From positions 1-6,198 of the forward strand of contig JAQGOX010000341.1 in NCBI GenBank assembly GCA_028293365.1: a stretch of 6,198 nucleotides of DNA. Direction: 5' to 3'. Below, piece after piece: positions 1 through 6,198 of the stretch; within the stretch, counting starts at the first letter, position 1; each line of letters begins with the position of its first letter. Origin of the DNA: Verrucomicrobiales bacterium (GTDB taxonomy: Bacteria > Verrucomicrobiota > Verrucomicrobiia > Limisphaerales > SXQI01). The notes below the pieces were generated by a model, which was given only the letters and a program-made list of their open reading frames with translations, had not been told where the DNA came from and did no database searches. A program made the position numbers and the translations under genes.

Positions 1-268
1 TCGGTGGCAAACCAGTTAAATCGAACGAGAGTCGCCGAATGAGGGTGCGACGGTCGGCTTCGGGCGAAGGAGCAATGCCTTTCTCCGCAAGTTTGGCCAA
101 AATAAAAGCGTCAATTGGATTTTTGGAACCTGCGCCGTTTTCCTGAATACGCGGTAAGGCCGGACGCGTCAGCGGCTTGAGAGACCACCAAAGTTCTTTC
201 GGTTGAGAGGCGAAGCCCAGAGCCAGAACGGCGGCCGCCAAAACTCCGAACGACTTCAACTGGATCAT
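1..268 (-). CDS. DUF1549 (PSCyt2-type) secreted protein, N-terminal fragment
   Basis: This is the first 89 codons of a gene whose 3' part lies beyond the left edge. I translated it from the complementary strand, starting at the ATG at 268-266; the frame is closed upstream by a TAG at 304-302 and no other ATG lies between. Residues 1-21 form a signal peptide: K5, a hydrophobic stretch GVLAAAVLALGFA, then a likely cleavage after the AS at 20-21. Next come WWSLKPL (27-33), NPIDAFILAKL (50-60) and RRTLIRRLSFDLTGLPP (73-89), the recognisable opening of DUF1549. In the family this domain is normally followed by DUF1553 in large exported proteins of Planctomycetes and Verrucomicrobia, often fused to a PSCyt1 cytochrome domain. 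Here DUF1549 follows the signal peptide directly and no CxxCH heme motif precedes it. The biochemical function of the family is not established. No clear Shine-Dalgarno sequence precedes the start. It is transcribed divergently from the larA-like operon. Confidence 0.85.
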   Translation of the reverse strand, partial: MIQLKSFGVLAAAVLALGFASQPKELWWSLKPLTRPALPRIQENGAGSKNPIDAFILAKLAEKGIAPSPEADRRTLIRRLSFDLTGLPP

Positions 269-411
269 TGGAATATTATTACGACATTGAAAGACGATTG
301 GCTACAACGCGTTCTTCGTGACCTTGGAAGATTTCCATCTGCAAATGCGGTTGCGCACTTTGGCGAGATCGTCATTAACATTCGCAGCTTCGTCGGTTAT
401 CTTCCCTGTGC
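269..411. promoter_or_regulatory. Divergent intergenic region, probable promoters
   Basis: These 143 bases separate two divergent genes, so they should hold a promoter for each. No convincing sigma-70 pair is visible. On the plus strand the best weak candidate is TTGCGC (351-356) with ATTAAC (374-379), 17 bases apart. On the minus strand an AT-rich run (about 271-282) lies almost against the DUF1549 start codon. Two small symmetric elements occur: the perfect 8-bp palindrome AACGCGTT (306-313), and TGGAA-N3-TTCCA (325-337). Either could be an operator core, but both are short enough to arise by chance. Neither flanking gene has a clear Shine-Dalgarno sequence. An open frame crosses this region (203-415) but looks like a shadow. 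Confidence 0.4.
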
Positions 412-1674
412 ATGAATGTAAATCTCGCATACGGCCAGGGTCACTTAACCGTCGATTTGCCCGACGGTCGGACGACGATCATTGAGCCAGCGCCCAAAGT
501 CGCTCTGCAAAACGAAAAAGAGAGCGTTCTCAATGCCCTCGACCATCCGATTGGCGCCCGTCCCCTCCGTGAATGGCTAACGCCCGGCGCGCGAGTCTGC
601 ATTGCATTTACAGACCATACCCGCGCCACTCCGAATCACCGGCTCATTCCCTGGCTGCTGGAATATTTGAAAGATGTTCCGGTGGAGAATATTACTTTGC
701 TCGACCAGCTCGGCACGCATCGTCCCAACACACAGGCGGAACTCGAAAAACTTTTGACACCTGAAGTGGTTCACAAATATCGAGTCCTCAATCACGAAGC
801 CGAGAATCCGGCCGCGCTCGTTCAATTCGGAACCACGCGCGATGGCACGCCCGCGCTGATCAATCGTCATGTGGCCGAAGCTGACGTGCGCATCATTACC
901 GGTTTTATTGAGCCCCATTTCTTTGCGGGGTTCAGCGGCGGGCCGAAAGGAATTATGCCGGGTCTTGCCGGGTTGCAGACCACAATGAGCAATCACGGAG
1001 AACGGAATATCGGCGATCCCAAATCCGCCTTCGGCATCACGATCGGCAATCCGATGTGGGAAGAGATGCGTGATATCGCGTTGCGCGTCGGCCCCAGTTT
1101 TCTGCTCAACGTTTCGCTCAACGAAGATCGCGAGATTACAGGAGTCTTCGCGGGAGACCTCCTTGAAGCGCACAAGGTGGGGATCGAATTTGTGCGCAAA
1201 TCCGCGATGCAAAAAGTCAAAACACCATTCGAAGTCGTGGTGACGACGAACAGTGGTTATCCACTTGATCTGAATCTTTACCAGGGCGTGAAAGGGATGA
1301 GCGCCGCCGCTCGTATCGTCCAGGAAGGAGGCACTATTATTTTGGCATGCGAATGCCGGGAAGGAGTGCCGTCGGGGAGTCCGCTCGATAAACTTCTGCG
1401 CAGCGCAAAAAGCTCGGAGGAAATTCTGGCAATGCTCGCAACACCCGGTTTCGTGCGGCCGGAACAGTGGCAGGCCCAAATACAGGCTTTGATCCAGCGC
1501 CGCGCGAAGGTGTTGGTTTACAGCTCACTTTCGGACGAAACAATTCGTGCGGCTCATCTTAAGCCGTGCCACGATATATCCGCCGCCGTGCGGGAAGCAT
1601 TAAGCGGATATGGTCCTGAAGCGCAGGTGGCGGTGCTCCCACAAGGACCGCTAACGATCCCCTACCTTGCGTGA
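412..1674 (+). CDS. LarA-family nickel-pincer 2-hydroxyacid racemase/epimerase
   Basis: This 420-residue protein has the normal length and full motif set of the lactate racemase LarA family (DUF2088). Members use a nickel-pincer nucleotide cofactor to invert the C2 carbon of 2-hydroxyacids, by hydride transfer in the cytoplasm. Motifs seen: F-T-D-H-T-R (D68, R71), L-G-T-H-R-P (H103), E-P-H-F-F-A-G-F-S-G-G-P-K-G (H169, K179), S-N-H (H195), L-Y-Q-G-V-K (Y290, Q291, K294) and W353. From recall, these line up at a nearly constant offset with the Lactobacillus LarA residues D72, R75, H108, H174, K184 (cofactor link), H200 (Ni ligand), Y294, Q295, K298 and W358. All key residues are present, so it is probably active. 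The family also includes malate, phenyllactate and hydroxyglutarate racemases and aldonate epimerases, so lactate is not assured. There is no signal peptide. The ATG at 412 lacks an evident ribosome binding site; an in-frame stop at 376-378 limits alternatives. No cofactor genes (larB, larC, larE) are in the window. The stop lies 3 bases before the next gene. Confidence 0.9.
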   Translation: MNVNLAYGQGHLTVDLPDGRTTIIEPAPKVALQNEKESVLNALDHPIGARPLREWLTPGARVCIAFTDHTRATPNHRLIPWLLEYLKDVPVENITLLDQLGTHRPNTQAELEKLLTPEVVHKYRVLNHEAENPAALVQFGTTRDGTPALINRHVAEADVRIITGFIEPHFFAGFSGGPKGIMPGLAGLQTTMSNHGERNIGDPKSAFGITIGNPMWEEMRDIALRVGPSFLLNVSLNEDREITGVFAGDLLEAHKVGIEFVRKSAMQKVKTPFEVVVTTNSGYPLDLNLYQGVKGMSAAARIVQEGGTIILACECREGVPSGSPLDKLLRSAKSSEEILAMLATPGFVRPEQWQAQIQALIQRRAKVLVYSSLSDETIRAAHLKPCHDISAAVREALSGYGPEAQVAVLPQGPLTIPYLA

Positions 1675-1677
1675 CCT

Positions 1678-3300
1678 ATGCAAAAGCTGCTTTGCCTGTG
1701 CTGCTTGGTATTCGTAACGACCGGGAAGATTGCAGGCGCCGCTGAATCCCGACCGCAGCAACTCTGGCTGTATTGCGCCAATAATCTATCCGTAGACGAG
1801 CGGGTCACTGATCTCGAGAATCTTTGGAGGCGCGCGGCGAAACTTGGTTACACGCATGTGCTACTGAGTGATTCAAAGTTTGGGAAACTCGGTGAGATGG
1901 GAGCAAATTATTTTCGAAATATCGATCACCTGAAAAAAGTTGCTACCGAGCTGAATCTCGAAATTGTTCCGGCTCTTTTCCCGATCGGATATTCAAACGA
2001 CATACTCTGGAACGATCCGAATCTCGTCGAGGGATTACCCGTCCGAGATGTCCCGGTGGTTGTCCAGAATGGAAAAGCGATATTGGCGCCTGGCGGCCAG
2101 GCTCTTCTAAAAGGCGCCAGTCTGTCGGACTTAAAGGAGTGGAGTTGGCATGACTCGAACGTCGTAGTGGAATCCGGCGCGGCGGTGATTCGAAATCCCA
2201 ATGGCGCTAACGCCCGCGTCGCGCAGAAAATTAAACTCACACCTTTCCGCCAGTACCACCTGACAGTTCGAATCAAAACCAAAGATTTTCATGGGACGCC
2301 TGAAGTCAAGATTCTCGCTGGAGAGCGGGCGCTCGATTACAATTCCCTGGGTGTGAAACCAACTCAGGATTGGACGACTCATCACGTCGTCTTCGATTCG
2401 CTCGACAATATTGAGGCGAACCTCTATCTGGGCTGCTGGGGTGGCGGCACCGGGGAGCTTTGGTACAGCGACGTTACGCTGGAACAGGTGGCGTTTGTTA
2501 ATCTAATCCGGCGTCCGGGGGCTCCGTTCACTTTAAAGAACTCCGACGGCCGGCCTCTTAAAGAGGGCGTTGATTTCGAGCCGATTTCCGATCCCAAAAT
2601 GGGCAATCGATTATGGAAAGGGTCCTACGACATTTGGCATGAACCACCTGCCCTTATAACGAAAGGTTTAACCAATGGAACGCGGCTTACCGCTTCCTAT
2701 TATTACGCAGTCACGGTCAATGATGACCAGGCAATGATTTGTCCGTCCGAACCGAAAACCGTCGAACTCCTTACCGACCAAGCTCAGCGCATGCATACAA
2801 CCTGGAATGCGAAAGGATATATGATGTCGCACGACGAGATTCGCGTTTTGAACTGGTGTGAAGCGTGCCAAAAGCGCCACCTCACCGCCGGGCAAATTTT
2901 AGCGGATAATGCTCGTACCTGCGTGAACATCCTGAAAGAGATAAATCCCGGAGGACGCATTTATGTGTGGAGCGACATGTTTGACCCATTCCACAACGCG
3001 CACGACAACTACTATTTGGTCCGGGATACGCTTGCCAATTCGTGGGAAGGGCTCAGTAATGATGTCATCATCATTCCATGGTATTTTGAGGCGCGTGATA
3101 AGAGCCTCAAGTGGTTTTCCGAGCGCGGGCATCACCAGGTAATCGCCGGTTACTACGATCATGACCCAGCGCAAATTAAACAATGGCTCAGCGCAGCCGG
3201 TCAGGTTCCAGGTGTCGAAGGGGTAATGTACACTACGTGGGAGTCGAACTTTCGAGATTTAGAATCGTTCGCCCAATTTGCCGGATTTTCGAAGAGATGA
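1678..3300 (+). CDS. Secreted GH20-like TIM-barrel glycosidase with inserted beta-domains
   Basis: This is a 540-residue exported protein. Residues 1-22 are a signal peptide (K3, hydrophobic LLCLCCLVFVTT, AGAA before a probable cut near 22/23). Residues about 27-115 look like the first strands of a TIM barrel (QLWLYCANN, YTHVLLSDSKFGK, EIVPALFPIGYSND). Residues about 140-270 resemble a beta-sandwich carbohydrate-binding module, ending in GELWYSDVTLEQV. Residues about 272-362 form a second beta-rich segment. The barrel then resumes: S-H-D-E (D386, E387) followed by W-C-E-A-C (C394, C397), W-S-D-M (431-434), and W521 near the end. An Asp-Glu pair followed by CxxC and a WxDM strand recalls GH20 hexosaminidases, where the pair carries substrate-assisted catalysis on N-acetylhexosaminides. 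The canonical HxGGDE is not intact, so the assignment is to a GH20-like fold rather than a proven activity; a GH123-like or DUF4838-like barrel is an alternative. It starts 3 bases after the larA-like stop, suggesting translational coupling, and overlaps the next gene by 4 bases. Confidence 0.65.
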   Translation: MQKLLCLCCLVFVTTGKIAGAAESRPQQLWLYCANNLSVDERVTDLENLWRRAAKLGYTHVLLSDSKFGKLGEMGANYFRNIDHLKKVATELNLEIVPALFPIGYSNDILWNDPNLVEGLPVRDVPVVVQNGKAILAPGGQALLKGASLSDLKEWSWHDSNVVVESGAAVIRNPNGANARVAQKIKLTPFRQYHLTVRIKTKDFHGTPEVKILAGERALDYNSLGVKPTQDWTTHHVVFDSLDNIEANLYLGCWGGGTGELWYSDVTLEQVAFVNLIRRPGAPFTLKNSDGRPLKEGVDFEPISDPKMGNRLWKGSYDIWHEPPALITKGLTNGTRLTASYYYAVTVNDDQAMICPSEPKTVELLTDQAQRMHTTWNAKGYMMSHDEIRVLNWCEACQKRHLTAGQILADNARTCVNILKEINPGGRIYVWSDMFDPFHNAHDNYYLVRDTLANSWEGLSNDVIIIPWYFEARDKSLKWFSERGHHQVIAGYYDHDPAQIKQWLSAAGQVPGVEGVMYTTWESNFRDLESFAQFAGFSKR

Positions 3301-4343
3301 CCGATAAAAAGTCAGGCCGTACGTCTACTGGAATTCCAGTCGCACCGATCGCATCGATAATTGTAGCGGCTGGTGTGGTGGCCTTCGCGGCTTTTAAAAA
3401 CAGATCCGAACCCGAACCGACTTATTCGGGCCGGAAACTCAGTTCCTGGATGAATCAAGTCACCATCGAGGAATTTGCCGAACCTCGACCAAAGGGATCC
3501 GAGTCTGCGATGAGAGCAATCCGAGCCATAGGATCGAAGGCGGTTCTGCCGCTTGCAAAAATCGCGGCGACCCGGCAACCGAACGCTATCAGGTTGCAGC
3601 AACTGCTTGGTAACTGGACTGGCACTTTTTTATTCGGGGAACGCTCTTCAGACTCGGAATATCTGAGCCATGAAAAGGCGATCTGGTGTCTTGGTGAACT
3701 CGGCCCGATTGCTCGGCCGGCTCTGTCATCAGTTACGAATAGTTATGTTTGGTATTCGAAAGCCCATATTTATGAGGCCTGGGCAAAAATCGATCCAACC
3801 AACGCACTACCAGTGCAGGAACTCTGCACCTTAATGAAATCGTCGAAGCAAACAGACCGCTTTTTCGCGGCGCTTGCTCTTCACAATTTTGCTCCTGACC
3901 ATTCCGGCGTGGTGGAAGTATTAATCGCCGGGTTACAGGATACAGATCGGGAAGTCCGAGCCAACTGTGCCCGGTCCCTTGGTCAAATAGGCCGAGCCGC
4001 TCAGTCAGCGGTGCCCGAGTTGCAGCGCGAAGCAGCGGCGTCGACTTTCGGGCGCCTACGGGTGAATGCTGCGAGAGCTCTTTGGCAAATCGATCCAGCC
4101 CAGAGCGATTTTGCCGCTAAAGCAACTGTCCAGATTCTTCAATCGAATGATCCGCTGGGTGCACTAAAGCTTCTGAACGAAATGGGGCCAGCCGCTCATG
4201 CGGGCATCCCTGAGCTCGAAGCGTTTTATCCCAAAGCTCCCAATATCAAGCGCCAAAGAGATGAGCTGTTGGCGCGATTGCGAGGCATGACTCCTTCGAA
4301 TGAGAGCGATCCGAGCACGGGACCTGAAAGCGCAGAACATTAG
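3297..4343 (+). CDS. Membrane-anchored HEAT-repeat protein
   Basis: I chose the ATG at 3297, giving 348 residues, because it overlaps the preceding stop as ATGA. The frame stays open back to an ATG at 3183, but that start would add 38 basic, low-complexity residues buried in the upstream gene. Residues 13-33 (IPVAPIASIIVAAGVVAFAAF) form one transmembrane segment after a basic N-terminus (K4, K5, R8). The bulk is therefore probably outside the membrane. Then comes Y-S-G-R-K-L-S-S-W-M (43-52), a motif I associate with verrucomicrobial HEAT proteins. About five or six degenerate HEAT-type helical repeats follow: around 70-90, 123-147 (AIWCLGELGPIARPAL), 186-212, 214-245 (EVRANCARSLGQIGRAAQSAVPEL), 252-282 (RLRVNAARALWQIDP) and 286-310. 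The tail from about 331 is polar and disordered. Such repeats act as protein-interaction scaffolds; no catalytic motif is seen. Coupling to the glycosidase gene suggests a partner role in the envelope, which is inference. Confidence 0.8.
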   Translation: MTDKKSGRTSTGIPVAPIASIIVAAGVVAFAAFKNRSEPEPTYSGRKLSSWMNQVTIEEFAEPRPKGSESAMRAIRAIGSKAVLPLAKIAATRQPNAIRLQQLLGNWTGTFLFGERSSDSEYLSHEKAIWCLGELGPIARPALSSVTNSYVWYSKAHIYEAWAKIDPTNALPVQELCTLMKSSKQTDRFFAALALHNFAPDHSGVVEVLIAGLQDTDREVRANCARSLGQIGRAAQSAVPELQREAAASTFGRLRVNAARALWQIDPAQSDFAAKATVQILQSNDPLGALKLLNEMGPAAHAGIPELEAFYPKAPNIKRQRDELLARLRGMTPSNESDPSTGPESAEH

Positions 4344-4442
4344 ATTGAAATAATAAAATAGCAGACGAATCGGTTTTCCTCTTTATTTCGGCAGACGGAG
4401 CCAGCCTGCTGCGATTCGTGGTCCAGTAAAATAATTAACCGG
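4344..4442. other. Convergent intergenic region with an 8-bp inverted repeat
   Basis: This 99-base gap lies between the 3' ends of the HEAT gene and the ABC permease gene. It contains ACGAATCG (4365-4372) and its exact reverse complement CGATTCGT (4412-4419), separated by 39 bases. The loop holds short GCAG/CTGC complementarity (4391-4394 and 4406-4409). It could form a bidirectional hairpin terminator, but the loop is long and neither side is followed by a clear T-run, so a standard rho-independent terminator is not supported. The ends are AT-rich (4344-4360 and 4427-4438). No gene is seen. Confidence 0.35.
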
Positions 4443-5423
4443 CTAGAGCTGCATTCGCGACTGTCGCCATTTATCGAGACCGACTGCCAGGATGATCACG
4501 ATTCCAATGATGATTTCCTGCATGTAATTGGGCCAATCGCTTTGAGTCGAACCATTGCGCAGCACTGACATGGTAAGAGCGCCGATCATGGAGCCGAGGA
4601 TGCTGCCCGTGCCTCCATTGAGGCTTGCTCCACCGATCACGACGGCGGCAATGATGTCGAGTTCGATTCCGATCGCGGTGCTGGGGTCGCCCTGGCGGAG
4701 GCGGGAAAGCTGCATCACGCCGGAAAGTCCAAAGAGCAATCCGGAAATTCCGTAGATCGCGGTTTTTACCAGCCGAGTGCGGATGCCGCAGAGGCGCGCG
4801 GTAGCCTCATTGGACCCAATTGCGAAGATGTAGCGGCCAAAAATCGTACGGCGCATCACGAATGTCATGACGATTGCAAGAGCGATTGCGATCCAAACTC
4901 CGGGCGCGGGAAGCATTCCGAGCGGATTTGGATCATGCATGATTTTTCCAATGGGAGAGGCTGGAAAATTAACGGTCTGATTATCAGCAAGCCATTTTGC
5001 CACACCCCGGCCAATTCCAAGCGTCCCGAGCGTGACAATAAATGGCGTCATTTTGAACCCGGCGATAATCGTTCCATTGATTAATCCAACGAACCCGCCT
5101 GCGAGGATAACTGCAAGCACGACCAGAACGGGTGAGAATTCCTGGCGAATCAGGACGGCACCCAGAACACTTGTCACTGCAATGATTGAGCCGACACTTA
5201 GGTCGATTCCGGCGCTGACGATGATCATCGTCATTCCCAGCGCGCCGATGGCCACAATCACAGTTTGAGTCAAAACGAGCTTTAGATTGTAAATCGAGAA
5301 GAATGTTCCGCGCACCTCGGACGGCATTACGACTGCAAACAACCCCAACACAAAAAGCAGGATCAGGAATGGGCCTACGGCGTTGAAAAAAGCGCCAAGT
5401 TTCGAAGTCTTCTCTTCGCTCAT
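4443..5423 (-). CDS. RbsC/XylH-type carbohydrate ABC transporter permease
   Basis: This 326-residue polytopic inner-membrane protein is the permease subunit of a carbohydrate-uptake (CUT2) ABC importer. Hydrophobic segments run through most of it: about 15-33, 50-71, 76-92, 98-121, 125-140, 175-190, 222-238, 255-290 and 302-316. Family signatures seen are G-I-D-L-S-V-G-S (72-79), T-P-F-I-V-T-L-G-T-L-G-I (126-137), A-I-G-S-N-E-A-T-A-R-L-C-G-I (201-214, the cytoplasmic coupling region that contacts the ATPase) and E-L-D-I-I-A-A-V-V-I-G-G-A-S-L-N-G-G-T-G-S (254-274). Length is normal for RbsC. Substrate cannot be told from the permease: ribose, xylose, galactose, rhamnose and inositol systems all look alike here. 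Its ATG overlaps the stop of the upstream ATPase gene as ATGA, so the two are translationally coupled. No periplasmic binding protein gene follows; the next gene downstream is convergent. Confidence 0.92.
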   Translation of the reverse strand: MSEEKTSKLGAFFNAVGPFLILLFVLGLFAVVMPSEVRGTFFSIYNLKLVLTQTVIVAIGALGMTMIIVSAGIDLSVGSIIAVTSVLGAVLIRQEFSPVLVVLAVILAGGFVGLINGTIIAGFKMTPFIVTLGTLGIGRGVAKWLADNQTVNFPASPIGKIMHDPNPLGMLPAPGVWIAIALAIVMTFVMRRTIFGRYIFAIGSNEATARLCGIRTRLVKTAIYGISGLLFGLSGVMQLSRLRQGDPSTAIGIELDIIAAVVIGGASLNGGTGSILGSMIGALTMSVLRNGSTQSDWPNYMQEIIIGIVIILAVGLDKWRQSRMQL

Positions 5424-6198
5424 GCGTGTTCCAATTGGCCGATCGCCGCGTTAATGATGCTATGTTCCGTCCACTGCTCCACCGGTCGCGCTTCGTCAAG
5501 AGTTCCACGACACATCACGCCGATGGTGTCACAAATTCCGAGCAATTCAGGCAGGTAGGAGCTCACAAAAATGATGGCCTTTCCCGCACCGGCGAGTTCG
5601 CCAATCAAATGATAAACCTGTGCTTTGCTCGCCACATCAATGCCGCGTGTCGGTTCATCGAGCAGGAGGATGGTTGCTTCATGGTGAAGCAATCGTCCGA
5701 TGGCAATCTTTTGTTGGTTGCCACCAGAAAGTTCGCTCATTAACTGGGCGGGATGACGAGCGCGGACACCAAGACGCTCCATCCATTGTTTCGTGGAGCT
5801 GTTTTGCTTGCGGCCACTCAACAGACCACCCCGCACGAAGGGCCTCAGACGCGTCATTGTAAGATTATCCGCAAGCGTGCGGTTGAGCATCAAGCCTTCT
5901 TCCTTGCGATTTTCGCTGAGCAATCCCATACCCGAATCCAGGCGCTGTCGTGGCGTTGCGTGTGTGCGCGCGCAACCGTTCAATACCACCGAGCCGCCTT
6001 TGACTCGATCAAGCCCAAAAAGGGCACGAAGTGTTTCGGTCCTCCCGGCGCCAACTAATCCGGCGATCCCCAGAATCTCTCCTTCCCGCAAGGCAAGCGT
6101 CGCTGATTGCGGTTTGGTTGCTCCTCGAAGTTGCTTCAATTCGAGTACCGTCTTCCCGAATGAACGAGGCTGCCGAGGGTAAATATCTTTGATCTCCC
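5420..6198 (-). CDS. RbsA/XylG-type sugar ABC transporter ATPase, C-terminal half (5' end beyond window)
   Basis: The frame is open to the right edge, so this is the C-terminal part (about 259 codons) of a double-ATPase subunit that is normally around 500 residues. The first complete residues, about E-I-K-D-I-Y-P-R (6196-6173), match the linker between the two nucleotide-binding domains. The second domain follows: a Walker A region with Arg in place of Lys, G-L-V-G-A-G-R-T (6061-6038), which is usual for the second domain of this family; S-E-N-R-K-E-E-G-L (near 5904); signature L-S-G-G-N-Q-Q-K (5731-5708); Walker B I-L-L-L-D-E-P (5671-5651) followed by T-R-G-I-D; and S-S-Y-L-P-E at the H-loop position, which has no His. 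The protein powers sugar import with the permease encoded next, whose start overlaps this stop by 4 bases. A TTG at 6139-6137 can open a shorter frame but is internal to the family alignment and is not the start. Confidence 0.93.
   Translation of the reverse strand, partial: EIKDIYPRQPRSFGKTVLELKQLRGATKPQSATLALREGEILGIAGLVGAGRTETLRALFGLDRVKGGSVVLNGCARTHATPRQRLDSGMGLLSENRKEEGLMLNRTLADNLTMTRLRPFVRGGLLSGRKQNSSTKQWMERLGVRARHPAQLMSELSGGNQQKIAIGRLLHHEATILLLDEPTRGIDVASKAQVYHLIGELAGAGKAIIFVSSYLPELLGICDTIGVMCRGTLDEARPVEQWTEHSIINAAIGQLEHA

Noticed and set aside
203..415. A 70-codon plus-strand frame ending in an ATGA overlap with the larA-like start
   Set aside because: Its first 66 bases are antisense to the DUF1549 signal-peptide region, and the rest crosses the divergent promoter region. 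The product resembles nothing known, and the overlap can arise by chance.
577..1479. A 300-codon open frame on the minus strand inside the larA-like gene
   Set aside because: It lies fully antisense to a gene with a complete, conserved active site. Its translation shows no domain I recognise and has the Arg/His/Cys-rich composition of an antisense shadow.
3183..3296. Upstream extension of the HEAT-repeat gene to an ATG at 3183
   Set aside because: It would overlap the glycosidase-like gene by 118 bases and put an Arg-rich, non-conserved stretch before a good membrane anchor. The ATG at 3297 with its ATGA overlap is much more likely.
4984..5508. A 174-codon minus-strand frame across the ABC permease and ATPase junction
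   Set aside because: It is a shifted reading of the same strand, with Arg-rich composition, overlapping two clear family members.
5426..6182. Several plus-strand frames antisense to the ABC ATPase
   Set aside because: The minus strand carries the ABC signature, Walker B and linker motifs throughout; the plus-strand products show no recognisable domain.
1..6198. CRISPR arrays, tRNA or rRNA genes, insertion sequences, phage genes
   Set aside because: I looked for direct repeats, tRNA-like cloverleaf arms, transposase motifs and terminal inverted repeats by eye and found none. The window is nearly filled by metabolic and transport genes.

Overview
The window looks like a chromosomal segment of a Verrucomicrobiota (or closely related PVC-group) bacterium. 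The evidence is the set of gene families: a DUF1549 (PSCyt2-type) secreted protein, a membrane-anchored HEAT-repeat protein opening with a Y-x-G-R-K-L-S-x-W motif typical of that phylum, and a secreted glycosidase-like protein with inserted beta-domains. This assignment is an inference; no rRNA or marker gene is present.

Layout. (1) Bases 1-268, minus strand: the N-terminal 89 codons of a DUF1549-family exported protein, cut by the left edge. (2) Bases 269-411: a 143-base divergent intergenic region with no gene, presumably holding promoters for both directions. (3) Bases 412-4343, plus strand: a tight three-gene operon. It has a LarA-type nickel-pincer racemase/epimerase, then after 3 bases a secreted GH20-like TIM-barrel protein, then with a 4-base ATGA overlap a membrane-anchored HEAT-repeat protein. 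(4) Bases 4344-4442: a short convergent intergenic region with an 8-bp inverted repeat. (5) Bases 4443-6198, minus strand: the 3' end of a carbohydrate ABC-transporter operon, with an RbsC/XylH-type permease and, overlapping it by ATGA, the C-terminal half of an RbsA/XylG-type double ATPase that runs off the right edge.

Taken together, the window reads as carbohydrate catabolism. An exported glycosidase-like protein may release sugars or modified sugars, a LarA homologue may invert a 2-hydroxyacid such as a sugar acid, and a neighbouring importer takes up a sugar. The transporter is on the opposite strand, so its functional link to the larA operon is only contextual. The most unusual element is the larA-homologue / GH20-like / HEAT operon, whose substrate and joint role cannot be read from the sequence.
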